A stretch of 64,000 bases of DNA from positions 1-64,000 of the forward strand of contig NZ_JACZEP010000011.1 of the NCBI RefSeq assembly GCF_014863355.1. The letters are read 5' to 3'. Of this stretch, positions 17,514 through 26,575 are shown in pieces. The stretch comes from Aminobacter carboxidus. GTDB taxonomy: Bacteria > Pseudomonadota > Alphaproteobacteria > Rhizobiales > Rhizobiaceae. A program made the position numbers and the translations under genes. The notes below the pieces were generated by a model. That model saw only the letters and a program-made list of their open reading frames with translations, ran no database searches and was not told where the DNA came from. Position 1 is the first letter of the stretch. Each line of letters opens with the position of its first letter.

Positions 17514-17534
17514 GCCGGGAGCCTCTCTCCCGGC
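17514..17534 (-). promoter_or_regulatory. Hairpin in the DUF932 leader
   Basis: Perfect 8-base arms (GCCGGGAG / CTCCCGGC) flank a loop reading AGAGG on the minus strand, followed by CCCGTCGCGGAGA and the ATG at 17493. The parB leader has the same loop and a closely similar tail. The surrounding 17494-17776 interval is the divergent promoter region for DUF932 and DUF1173. Confidence 0.5.
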
Positions 17535-17776
17535 CTCCACCCGCCACCGCATCCCGGCCTTCCCTCTGCCTCTAGCCACGCCCAGCCGGCGCGTGAAGCG
17601 CGCGGGCGATGCGGCAGCGCGCCCGGGCCAAATATCGTTCGCAGGGAAGGAGGGCAGCTCAGGCCTGGCCGCAGCAAATCAGTGATTGCGCGCGAAGATC
17701 CTCAGGGTTGCTTCGCTGGTGAAATCGTGAATCAATGAAATCAGGGGATGCGGCGGCGTCCGGAGCGACGGAGGCG

Positions 17777-18781
17777 ATGCGACGTTTCAGGCTGGGTGAC
17801 CGGTTTATCGAGGAAACAGAACAGGATCTACAGGATGCGCTTGCCAATGCGTATCGGCATCGCATTCGGCCCTTGTGCCTGTGCAAGGGAACCGGCCTTG
17901 CGATGTACATCGCACAGGTCGGCGACCAGTATATCGTCAAACGGATGCCGCTTTCGGGAAGCGAACATGATACCGTCTGCCCGTCTTACGATCCGCCCAG
18001 CGAATTGTCCGGGCTCGGCGTGCTCATGGGCAGCGCCATTCAGGTCGATCCAGAGAGCGGCCTGTCGGCACTCAAGGTCGGTTTCAGCCTAACGAAAGTG
18101 GGCGCACGCGCAACGCCTGTTGCTGGCGCGATGAGCGAGGAAAGCGTGGCCGGCGACACGAAGAAATTATCGCTGCGCAGCCTGCTGCACTATCTCTGGC
18201 ATCAGGCCGAATTGACAGCCTGGATGTCTCGATGGGCAGGCAAACGTCATTGGTGGATTGTTCGATGGCACCTTATGGAGGCGGCCCGTCAGATGACCGT
18301 AAAGGGCGGGGCATTGGATCACGTCCTTTACGTGCCGGAACCTTTCCGATTATCGGACAAAGCTGCGATCGAGCAGCGGCGGGCCGCCGCGCTCGCGCTA
18401 GCCCAGCCGCCGAAGATCGGTGCGAGGAAGCTGATGATCCTGGTTGGAGAGGTCAAGGACTTCGTCGCGACACGCATCGGCTACCGCCTGATCGTCAAGC
18501 ACATGCCCGACTTCCCGTTCTTGCTCGACGAAGGTCTGTATCGGCGTCTGCAAGAGCGCTTCGACAACGAACTGGCACTGTGGGGCGCGGATGAGACTTC
18601 TCACCTGATCGCGATCGCCACGTTCGGGCTCACGCCTGCCGGTCTCGCGGTTGTCGAGGACATGGCGCTGATGGTCGTGGCTGAGAATTGGGTTCCCTAC
18701 GAGTCTGCATACGAGAAGAAACTGGTCGATGCACTGGCCAAGGTGGGGCGAGAACAAGAACTGTTCCCGCAGACACGCTAA
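17777..18781 (+). CDS. DUF1173 family protein, C-terminus cut by a Tn3-family end
   Basis: The conserved DUF1173 start MRRFRLGDRFIEETEQDLQ is at 17777 (an ATG 14 codons upstream has no ribosome site). The CLCKGTGLAMYIAQVGDQYI and RMPLSGSEHDTVCPSY segments carry the cysteines and histidine typical of the family. The protein is 334 residues, while intact relatives are near 390-400. The last dozen codons and the stop lie inside a 38-base Tn3-type inverted repeat, so the native C-terminus has been replaced. Function is unknown; the family is nearly restricted to rhizobial plasmids. Confidence 0.75.
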   Translation: MRRFRLGDRFIEETEQDLQDALANAYRHRIRPLCLCKGTGLAMYIAQVGDQYIVKRMPLSGSEHDTVCPSYDPPSELSGLGVLMGSAIQVDPESGLSALKVGFSLTKVGARATPVAGAMSEESVAGDTKKLSLRSLLHYLWHQAELTAWMSRWAGKRHWWIVRWHLMEAARQMTVKGGALDHVLYVPEPFRLSDKAAIEQRRAAALALAQPPKIGARKLMILVGEVKDFVATRIGYRLIVKHMPDFPFLLDEGLYRRLQERFDNELALWGADETSHLIAIATFGLTPAGLAVVEDMALMVVAENWVPYESAYEKKLVDALAKVGREQELFPQTR

Positions 18782-18782
18782 G
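18745..18782. repeat. Terminal inverted repeat of a Tn3-family transposon (38 bp)
   Basis: The sequence begins GGGGCGAGAACAAG and ends ACACGCTAAG, with exactly the 38-base length and the GGGG...ACGCTAAG ends of Tn3-family repeats. It lies 55 bases past the transposase stop codon, as expected for the transposase-proximal end. The preceding five bases (AAGGT, 18740-18744) would be one copy of a target duplication; the other end is missing from the window. Confidence 0.8.
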
Positions 18783-18837
18783 ACGAACAGACCACGAACA
18801 CTGACTTGGCTCAGCCCGAATGTCGACACGTCCAGCC

Positions 18838-21611
18838 TTATGCCGCTCGTGCAAACCCCCTCGGCAGGCGTAGCGGCATATATCCATCGACGAGATCGCG
18901 AGGTTCGCCCCAGGAATAGATGCCGGTGAGGTTGATATGCTCCCAACCAAGAGGCGAGACGTGTTTCAGCACATTGTCTGGGATAGTTCGTCCCCGTTGG
19001 CGGAGATGTTCGACGGCGCGGCTGAGGTACACCGTGTTCCAATGGACGATCGCACTGACCACCAGGTTGAGGCCGGACGCGCGGAAGGCCTGGCTGTCAA
19101 AGGAGCGGTCGCGGATCTCGCCGCGTTCGTGGAAGAAGACGGCGCGCTTGAGCTTGTGCGCGGCCTCGCCCTTGTTGAGCCCGGCCTGGCATCGGCGGCG
19201 CAAGGCCGGGCTCGAATACCATTCGATCATAAACAGCGTGCGCTCGAGACGGCCGAGTTCCCGCAATGCCTTGGCAAGTTGGCTCGGATTCGGTGACGCG
19301 GCCAGCCTCTTGAGGATGGTTGAAGGAGCGACGGTCTTGGCTTTGATAGAAGCCGCCAAGCGTAGCATCTCATCCCAGTATTCGAGAATAAGGCCGGTGT
19401 TGATTGGGACCCCGACGTGCTCCTTGAGGACAGGGTAGACATCGGCCTTCTCGAAGGTGTGGAACTTGCGGTCCTTGAGATTGCGCAGCCGCGGCGCAAA
19501 CCGTCTTCCGATCAGAGCGAACAGGGCAAAGACGTGATCACTGGCGCCGCCAGTGTCCGTAAAGAGCTCCTCGATGTCGAGGATGCTGTCATGATCGAAC
19601 AATCCGTCGAGCACATAGGCCGCCTCGCTCTCGGTCGGGCTGATAGGCAGGATGCTGAAATACCCGTACTGATCCGAGAGATGGCTGTAGAATTTGGAGC
19701 CCGGTTCGCTGCCGTAATGCAGATTTACGTCGCCGAGCTTGGCTGCACGGTCGCTTGCTCGGAAGAACTGCCCATCGGCTGATGCCGTGGTTCCGTCGCC
19801 CCACAGGCGGGCGTAGGAGTGAAGGGCATGGGCATTAGTGATGCAGGCCTGCGCCGCCCGGTAGGTCTCCGGCCGTGCGTGAAAAATACGCATCCAGCTG
19901 ATCTGGTGAGGGGTGATACCCTTGGAGGCGGTGGCCATGCGCTTAGGGCCGAGATTGGTGGCATCCGCGAGAACGCCGGCAAGCATCGCAGGAATATTGC
20001 GCGGCGGCTCGGTCGTGCGAACATGGGTAAAGTGATCCGCAAAGCCGCTCCATGCATGCATGTCGGTCAGAAGGTCGGGGACTTCGACCAGCGGATACAT
20101 GCTGTTCAATTCCCAATTCAACTCCTCGGCTTCCGCGGGCACGCCGCTTAAAAGCGGCGCCACAATGAGCTTTCCGGCGACCAGCCGCACGCCCTCCAGT
20201 TTTCCGTTGCGGGCACGGTACGCCAGCCGTTTGAGATTGAAGTCGAGGAATTGCCGGATTTCGGCAAGGTAGGTGGCGCCGTCATTCTGCACGCCGAGAT
20301 CGAGCCCGTCCGCACCCTTCAGGGCAACGAACTCTGGCTGAGGCATCAGATGCGCGTCGATCGGGCGGAATGCACGACTGCCCTCGACCCAGATGTCGCC
20401 GGAGCGCAAGCGATCGCGCAGAACAGCCAGCGTGGCGATTTCATAGAGGCGCCGGTCGGGCCTGCCTTCACTGAAGATCAGTTTGCGGGTCTGCTCGCCG
20501 AGGTGAGCGACCGGCACGCGATCAGGAAGCACGCGCCGACCGTCTTCATTCAGCGATTTCAACAACTCGATTGCGGCAAGCAATGGATCGTGCCGTCGTG
20601 ATGAGCGGAAACTGAAGGTTCGCAGGAAATGGGCAGCGTATTTGCGCACATTGGCATAGCGCTCGGCGGCCAGGATCAGTGGATCGGGATCGGCATCCTT
20701 GACCATGGCTTCGATCATCGGCTTTGCCTGCAACAGCTTGTACCAGCCGACTTCCCGATCGAGGACGTCAATCGCATCCTTTCCGGTTTCATTGGCAGCG
20801 ACCAGGGCACGCAACGTGTCGCGGAAAAGCCGAAGCGCCTTGGCGGTATCACGGCGGGCTTCGCCATGACGCTGCTTTTTCTGATTGTTGGCCTGCGAAA
20901 AGAGGCGGCCGATCAGCTTGCTGAACATTGTGACCGCGGCGTCGGTGAGCTCGTGGCCCAGCTTGACAAGTTGCGCGACGATCGTGGCTCTGCGCCGGCC
21001 CGCATTGAAGTCCGCCGCCAGCCAGGCAGGCGTCGCATCGCCCTCTCGCACCAACTGGTTCCAGCGCTCAGCGTGGATGCGGCCTTGCAAGCGGGGATCT
21101 ACCGCCAGGGTACGCAGGAATTCCAGACGGTCCATCAGGCCCAACAGGTTGTCGGCGCCTGGAGCCTCCGGTGCCGATCGCAGCCAGTTGAACCGGGTTT
21201 GACCGATGACCGGATCAACTTTCAGGAGGCGATCGAATGTCTCAAGTTGGTCGACCGAAAATCCCGCAAGCAAGGCTGTTTCCGCCTGCCGCCTGGCGAT
21301 GGCGCGTCCTGCCAGTCCGATTTTTTCGATCGCGTGAACTGATGGCAGCAGCGCGTTGCGCTTGCGGAATTCATTTGTGACAGCGGTTGCGATCGGCAAG
21401 CCCTTATCCGCCACCATGGCGGCTTCGATCGCAGCAAGGAGGGCGGCGCGGCGGTCCTCGCGGGTTGCAGCCCTCATACCGAGATATTCCGCCAGATGGC
21501 GGCTGTGTTCGAAGCGGGTCTGAGATCGTCGCGAATAAAGGGCAAATTCCCGGGGGTCTATGCCCAATTGCTCGGCCACGTAGGCGAGCACGGCTGCTGG
21601 TGGATGCTCGT
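18838..21611 (-). pseudogene. tnpA: Tn3-family transposase TnpA, N-terminally truncated
   Basis: About 925 residues of a Tn3 transposase, with the conserved DEHPPAAVLAYVAEQLGIDP region near the start and the catalytic C-terminal domain (PHQISWMRIFHARPETYRAA, SDQYGYFSILPISPTESEA, the HVFALFALIGRRFAPRLRNL block and WNTVYLSRAVEHLRQRGRTI) intact to the stop at 18838. Related proteins have about 65 more residues at the N-terminus. The frame remains open into the IS701 gene up to 21726, so a chimeric start (about 38 foreign residues) is possible. The DDE catalytic part appears whole, but the missing N-terminal DNA-binding region makes activity unlikely. Confidence 0.8.
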
Positions 21612-22760
21612 CTAGGCGATCATCGTCATCAGAGCATGCCGGTGCAGTCCTTGCCACGATCGGCCTTCGAAGTGATCGAGGCCAAGTTCCTCTTTCATCT
21701 GCTGATGTGCCTGCTCGCAGACCCATCGCGCCTTGATGGCGGCCGCTAGCACTTTCAATGTCGCATCGGCCGGCAAGTTGGACAGGTAGTATTTGCGCTC
21801 GTCATTTGATCGCCATTCGCCGACCAGCCAAGCTTCCTCGCCCGGCATGTGCTGCTGTCCCTTATCAAGAATGCGTTGCGGCGTGCCGTCGGCGATCCGG
21901 ATGCGCAGTGCGGCGAAGCGTGCGGTCAGACGTCCTTTTGTGCCGCGGCGCCAACTGACCTTATTCCAGCTCGCAGGTGCCAACATCGTTTCGGCGGCAA
22001 CCGACAGGGTGTTGGGGATCGAATGCTTGCGGGGACGACCATGACCAGAGACGGGAAAGATCAATCCGACATCATCGGGATAGACCTTCTGATGCTTAGG
22101 GATACCGACCGCCCAGGTGAGGCCACGTCCACTTAGCCCCTGCCGGAAAGCGGCTGACAGGCCGTAACCTGCGTCAGCCAGCACTGTGCCAAACCGGACA
22201 CCAGTCACGATCAACCGATCGATCTCGGCAAGGGCAATCTCCGGCTTCGTGCGAGATATCCGCATGCCGTCCGGAACCCCAGCCTTGGCCATGCGCTCCT
22301 GATCGCCGATCCAGCTCTCTGGTAGGAACAGACGCAAGCCAACCGGAACAGGAACCTCGTCTCGCGCAAGCGTCACCGACACCAGCGTCTGGCAATTTGC
22401 TCTCTTGCCCAGCGTCGAGGCGTATTGCGGCGCGACCCCGACCGAGTGATCGCCCTTCTTCGGAAGGCCGGTATCATCGACCACCAAAAACGCATCGGAT
22501 GCACCAACAATCCTGTCAGCCTGCAGGGCAAGCTCGGTCTCAAGAGGCGCTGCATCCCAAACGCCATCGGAAATAAAGTGGTGGAGGCGGTCGTACTGGC
22601 CTGGAGCGAACCGTTCCGCCATTGGCTCGATGCTCTTGCGGTCACCGGGACCGATGAGCCCCGATACATAAAGCGGGCACATCTGCCGTCGCTTCTTGTG
22701 TCCAAGCTTCTCCAAAAATGGCCGCAAAAACTCTGAAAGCTCTGTCTCCCAATCTGTCAT
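21612..22760 (-). pseudogene. IS701-family transposase, C-terminally truncated
   Basis: Begins MTDWETELSEFLRPFLEKLG with a GAGGGCG site and carries the DDE-type blocks of IS701 transposases: FLVVDDTGLPKKGDHSVGV, GTVLADAGYG and KEELGLDHFEGRSWQGLHRH. It stops after HALMTMIA at a TAG created at the junction with the Tn3 transposase; intact relatives continue with a YAFLQ-type tail of some 30-40 residues. At 382 residues it is slightly short. The catalytic acids are present, but loss of the end and of one inverted repeat should prevent transposition. Confidence 0.75.
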
Positions 22761-22889
22761 GTCGCGCCCTCGCTGAAAGAGAGCTTGGATCATCTCAAAC
22801 TAGCCTTGCCCGAATCTGCCAAAGTAGTGCTAGTCTGAGCCCTAAGTGCAGAATGATACACGATGGGCGACTGTCGATTGCCGAACTCA

Positions 22890-23762
22890 CTACGCTTGCG
22901 TTCGCATCATCTCGCGGATCAGATCGTTTGTTTCTGCTCTCGTCGCTTGGTGCCGATATCGAAGGGCCCAAACAGTTCTAGATATTTCAAGGCCATCGAT
23001 GGGTTTCGACACCAAGCCGATGTCTGAAGGAATAGCTGTGACTGGCAGGATCACCGCACCCGATCCCTGCCGGGCAAGATCGACTAACCAATCCACGCGA
23101 TTTGACCGATAGGCCGCGTAAAGTTCGTGACCATGATCCGCGCAGGCTCCATGCAAAGTATCCCGCATTTCGCAATTCAGTCGGTCAAGCATGTCAGTTT
23201 CAGCAAGTGTCGAAAGAGAAATCGTCTTTAGTTCAGACAACGGATGCGACTTTGACACGACGACCCTATAGTCCTCTTCATAGAGATGATCTATACGATA
23301 GAGGTCTTCACTGACCTTGTCCGAGGTGACGACAACGTCAAGGTCACCATCTCGCAACGCGGCAAGAAGCCCGGAGGATGACGCAACGATCAATTCGATT
23401 TCGGCTTGCGGCACTCGCTTGCGCATACGCTCCATAGCTGCCGAAATTCTGCTGTGGCCAATCGTTTCGCCGACACCGACAGAGAGTGGCACCCGCTCCA
23501 AACGCATATGACGGACCGCCTCGGCCTTCGCCCGTCGCGTCTCGTCGTATATCTTCTGGAGCCTCGGCCGCATGAGTTTTCCGAGGGCCGTCAGCCTGCA
23601 GCCCGCACGGTCTCTGACAAACAGCTCACCTCCAAGTTCGCCTTCAAGTTTCTTGATCGCCGTCGTTAAGGAAGGCTGGGAGACATTGGAAGCACTGGCT
23701 GCGTGGGTGAAGTTTCGGTGCTCGCAGACAGCAAGAAAATACCTGATCTGGTTCATTTCCAT
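22890..23762 (-). CDS. LysR-family transcriptional regulator
   Basis: A 290-residue LysR protein. The N-terminal winged helix-turn-helix reads FTHAASASNVSQPSLTTAIK with the usual LEGELGGELFVR wing; the C-terminal substrate-binding domain begins near residue 90 (RVPLSVGVGETIGHSRI). The start at 23762 (MEMNQIRYF) has GGAGA upstream and is preferred to a frame-open GTG/ATG further out. It is divergent from a gene for a secreted tandem-domain protein, with a perfect 25-base palindrome between them, the standard layout for a LysR regulator and its target. The inducer is unknown. Confidence 0.85.
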   Translation of the reverse strand: MEMNQIRYFLAVCEHRNFTHAASASNVSQPSLTTAIKKLEGELGGELFVRDRAGCRLTALGKLMRPRLQKIYDETRRAKAEAVRHMRLERVPLSVGVGETIGHSRISAAMERMRKRVPQAEIELIVASSSGLLAALRDGDLDVVVTSDKVSEDLYRIDHLYEEDYRVVVSKSHPLSELKTISLSTLAETDMLDRLNCEMRDTLHGACADHGHELYAAYRSNRVDWLVDLARQGSGAVILPVTAIPSDIGLVSKPIDGLEISRTVWALRYRHQATRAETNDLIREMMRTQA

Positions 23763-23804
23763 TGCCGCATTCTCCGTCACATCTCCGGCACTACCTCATA
23801 CCAA

Positions 23805-23829
23805 CTTCGATAGTCCATGTCTATCGAAG
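23805..23829. promoter_or_regulatory. LysR-type operator palindrome
   Basis: CTTCGATAG and CTATCGAAG are perfect 9-base arms around 7 bases. The core contains the T-N11-A pattern of LysR boxes. It lies 43 bases upstream of the lysR start and 93 bases from the divergent gene start. Confidence 0.7.
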
Positions 23830-23877
23830 AATAGAATTTCGGAATTGGAATGTGATGTATCCGGCATGGGACAAGAG

Positions 23878-23901
23878 TGCATCGAGAACAAGCACGATGC
23901 A
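23878..23901. promoter_or_regulatory. Second inverted repeat upstream of the secreted protein gene
   Basis: TGCATCG and CGATGCA flank 10 bases, ending 20 bases before the ATG at 23922. It could be an activation site or a leader hairpin. Confidence 0.4.
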
Positions 23902-23921
23902 CTTCAAAGCAGACGCCGACC

Positions 23922-24641
23922 ATGAAAACGCGAATTCTTCAGGCACTCGGCGCACTGGCTCTAATCACAACTTCTTCAACTGCACAGGACAGCCCAATGG
24001 AAAATCATGCTGCCAGCTACATCACCATGCCCGCCGCCGAAGGCCAGACCGGAGCCTTCGCGGAGTTTCTGACTAGCGCCGCGCCCATCGTGGGGGAAAC
24101 AGAGCCGGGCACTGTACTTTGGTTTGCTTTGCAAGCCGACGATACGCTCGCAATCTTTGACATCTTCGCAGATGAAGAAGCACGCGACGCTCACTTCTCA
24201 GGAGCGGTTGCTGCGGCTCTGAACCAAAACGCCGACGCGTTGGTCGACGGAGGATGGGACGACGGTGTTGTCGCGAATATCAACAACTCCGATGTCCTGT
24301 CGGCAAAGGCGCCGGTTGATCTCTACACGGCAACGACCGCAACTTACATCAAGCTCGAAGCCGCTCCAGGTAAAGGCCCCGAATTGGCAGCCTTGCTGAC
24401 CGCCGCCGGCCCCATCGTCGCAGATACCGAACCCAAGACATTGTTCTGGGCGGCGCTGCAGATTGACGAGAGCAACTTTGCCATCTTCGACATCTTTGCC
24501 GACAACTCTGGCCGCGAAGCGCACTTTGCCGGACAGGTCGCCGGACTCCTGAATGCAAAGGCTTCAGAGTTGGTCTCAGGCGGATGGGACGACGGTGTGG
24601 TGGCAAACGTCCGCAATTTCGACATCCTCGCTGCCAAGTAA
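23922..24641 (+). CDS. Secreted protein with two tandem ABM-like (quinol monooxygenase) domains
   Basis: 239 residues: a signal peptide (MKTRILQALGALALITTSSTAQ) followed by two copies of a dimeric ferredoxin-like ABM domain. Copy one (about 30-130) contains TEPGTVLWFALQADDTLAIF and FADEEARDAHFSGAVAAAL; copy two (about 138-238) contains TEPKTLFWAALQIDESNFAI and FADNSGREAHFAGQVAGLL. Both end in GGWDDGVVANxxNxDxLxAK. ABM proteins are usually single-domain dimers, so the fusion is a built-in pseudo-dimer. Family members act on quinones or other aromatics or are orphan; the exported location and LysR control suggest a response to an extracytoplasmic compound, which is inference. Confidence 0.8.
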   Translation: MKTRILQALGALALITTSSTAQDSPMENHAASYITMPAAEGQTGAFAEFLTSAAPIVGETEPGTVLWFALQADDTLAIFDIFADEEARDAHFSGAVAAALNQNADALVDGGWDDGVVANINNSDVLSAKAPVDLYTATTATYIKLEAAPGKGPELAALLTAAGPIVADTEPKTLFWAALQIDESNFAIFDIFADNSGREAHFAGQVAGLLNAKASELVSGGWDDGVVANVRNFDILAAK

Positions 24642-25105
24642 TCTTGAGTTGCTTTGAGAAAGAAGTACCCGGTGCAACCCATCGGGCGCTTCGCTGTTTT
24701 AATTGAGATCACGCCAAAGCTGCCGACTGCGACGGCCTGTCGGGCGGCGATAAAGACCATATCGGCATTTTCTGGTACCGAAAGAGAGGCTGCTGCGTGT
24801 TCCGGGATAGAGATCTCGTCACAAAGGAAGGCAAATTCAGTGGCGACATCCGTCTGCCGCTCGAAACCGTTAGACCAACGCAGAACATGAGGACCGACAA
24901 CGAAAGTCTGGTCTGCCCGCCGGACAAGCAAACCTAGCTGTACCATCGTACCACAGAGGCCGTGCACGGTGCTCTTGGGGAGGTTCGTCTCTCTGGAGAG
25001 CTCCGAAACGGTAAGGAACCGCCTTGAGGAACTCACAAGATCCAAAATCTCGGCAGCCCTTTCGACCGCCGGGACCAGCTTTTGCACCGACTTGTCTTGA
25101 TCCAT
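24642..25105 (-). pseudogene. IclR-family regulator remnant (effector domain lost)
   Basis: The first 145 codons match an IclR regulator: winged helix FLTVSELSRETNLPKSTVHG and GLLVRRADQTFVVGPHVLRW, then the beginning of the effector domain (MVFIAARQAVAVGSFGVI). From about 24690 the family similarity ends, and past 24641 the open frame merely runs antisense through the tandem ABM gene to 24344. Intact IclR proteins are about 250-260 residues with a full effector domain. The gene therefore seems to have lost its 3' half when the ABM gene was brought next to it. Confidence 0.65.
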
Positions 25106-25177
25106 GTCACACCAGCATCCGTTTTACCCAGCTATAGGTATCAACGGCACTGAACACAACCGGTAGAAATGCTCTGC

Positions 25178-25687
25178 CTAGGCTGGAAGCAACCATGCTG
25201 GCGCTTCGTCTTGAACAAGAAGCGAACGAGGAGCGGAATCGACCGAGCTGCTGTCGGAACTTTCCAGATTTCCGAACAGGTTCTGGGGCAGATAAAGATG
25301 GAGCATTTCCAAGGAGCCGGAGTGGATATGGAGATATTTGACTGCCACACCCCGCGGGCAGATGCAGGCGGATCCTGGCCGGGAAAGGAACTTCTGTTCC
25401 GGTCCATCCGCCCGCCTTCTGATCTTGGCGAAGCCCGAAAGCGCTATGATGACTTCGTTCACCTGCTGTACGAAGGCGGTGCAGTGGAGATCTTCGTGCC
25501 GCCGAACTTCCGCTGTAACCGAACTACCCCACCCCCGGTCAACAGATGAGGCAATCAACCTGCTGCCGCCCAGTTCATATTTGCTGCCGAGCATGACTCC
25601 AGTTTTGTTCGCCGACCCGAGAAATCCGGTTTCGCGCGCAGGGTTTGGCGCGATGTAGCTGGTATGGGGGTTAGTCGGCATCTGCAA
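25178..25687 (-). pseudogene. AraC-type regulator N-terminal remnant
   Basis: A 169-residue frame resembling only the sensor half of AraC-family regulators: GSRLIASSVDRGWGSSVTAE, VNEVIIALSGFAKIRRRADG, ACICPRGVAVKYLHIHSGS and LEMLHLYLPQNLF. These AraC proteins are usually about 280-300 residues and carry two helix-turn-helix motifs at the end; here the frame stops at 25178 before any. It lies just upstream of the IclR remnant, so two broken regulators stand side by side. Confidence 0.55.
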
Positions 25688-25937
25688 TTATCCTCCCCGC
25701 TCGTCTGCCTTCACGGACGGCAACCACTCCTCCCCGAGCGAAACCACTGCCGACGTGCCTGTGTGAAAACTTCGTAACATACCTGCATCGAAGCGTACAG
25801 TGACTAGCATTCAGGCGGGGTAGCGGAAGAGAACCGGTTTCCGGCGGGAGGTGAACTGAGGGGTTGTCTAATTGTTGATTTCCACTGAGAGCTGATGGAG
25901 TGGATGCTCCCTCCCGACGGCATCGCAATGTGCCAGA

Positions 25938-26240
25938 GTGATGTTCGCCAAAACGTCACTTAGAGGAGAGAGCATCTACACCGAAATGGGTAAAGTGCAG
26001 CCGCGGAGCGCGGAGCGATACTTCGCCAATCTTCGCCGTAAGGCAGAATTGCTGCTCGAGCACCCGGGTATAGGCGAGCGCCACCCTGAAGTATTCCGAA
26101 CCGCTCGGATGTTGGTCAAAGCACCCTATGTTATCCTCTATGAGACAAGGCCCGACGCAGATGACGGCCCCATTCATACCGTCGAGATCGTCCGAGTGGT
26201 AGACGGACGGCGTGACCTCTCCGCGCTGTTTAAGATCTGA
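25938..26240 (+). CDS. RelE/ParE-family toxin-like protein (orphan)
   Basis: A 100-residue protein matching ParE-type toxins from PRSAERYFANLRRKAELLLE through HPGIGERHPEVFRTARMLV to VILYETRP and the C-terminal IVRVVDGRRDLSALF. ParE toxins block DNA gyrase, others of the fold cleave mRNA. The first 20 residues (MMFAKTSLRGESIYTEMG) fit the family poorly, so the N-terminus may be damaged. No antitoxin gene of the usual 70-90 residues is seen immediately upstream or downstream, which suggests a stranded or inactive toxin. 25688-25937 before it holds no recognisable gene. Confidence 0.65.
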   Translation: MMFAKTSLRGESIYTEMGKVQPRSAERYFANLRRKAELLLEHPGIGERHPEVFRTARMLVKAPYVILYETRPDADDGPIHTVEIVRVVDGRRDLSALFKI

Positions 26241-26575
26241 TGGGTTGAAGGCAAAGTTTCAAACGCACTTGAACGGACACGAGCCTGCGCCCCATTCATC
26301 AGCCCCCCCCGAAATAGCTGAAACTGCTAGTACTGGCGTCCAGATCGGTGGTCCGGCGTAAGATTTAATTATGGAACTTTAAACTCTCAGTAGCAAAGAC
26401 TCAATTTGAGCCCTGAATGAGAATGCGCCCCTGCCGTAGCCGCGGCTTTGATGCGACACAAGCGTAGGAATCCCTCGTCGTCGACTTGCATGACATCGCT
26501 CTCGCATATGGATCAAGACGATATGAGTCTAGGGCCGAGCTCCCTAAACGTCTCACACTTTGGGGTTTACTCGAA
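26241..26575. other. Non-coding interval
   Basis: 335 bases between the orphan toxin and the end of the sugar operon. It is lower in GC than its surroundings in places (TTTAATTATGGAACTTTAA near 26365). No gene, tRNA or clear terminator was recognised. Confidence 0.5.

Larger units (their letters stand above)
18745..22850. mobile_element. Remnant Tn3-family transposon fused to a truncated IS701 element
   Basis: One Tn3 end and most of its transposase gene are followed without a gap by an IS701 transposase that lacks its C-terminus. Neither the second Tn3 end nor the second IS701 end is visible; the right limit is approximate and rests on the non-coding stretch between the IS701 start and the LysR stop. 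No resolvase gene is present. The structure implies a deletion that removed the facing ends of both elements. Confidence 0.6.

Noticed and set aside
24344-24641. C-terminal half of the IclR open frame
   Set aside because: It is antisense to the tandem ABM coding sequence and lacks effector-domain similarity, so it was excluded from the regulator remnant.
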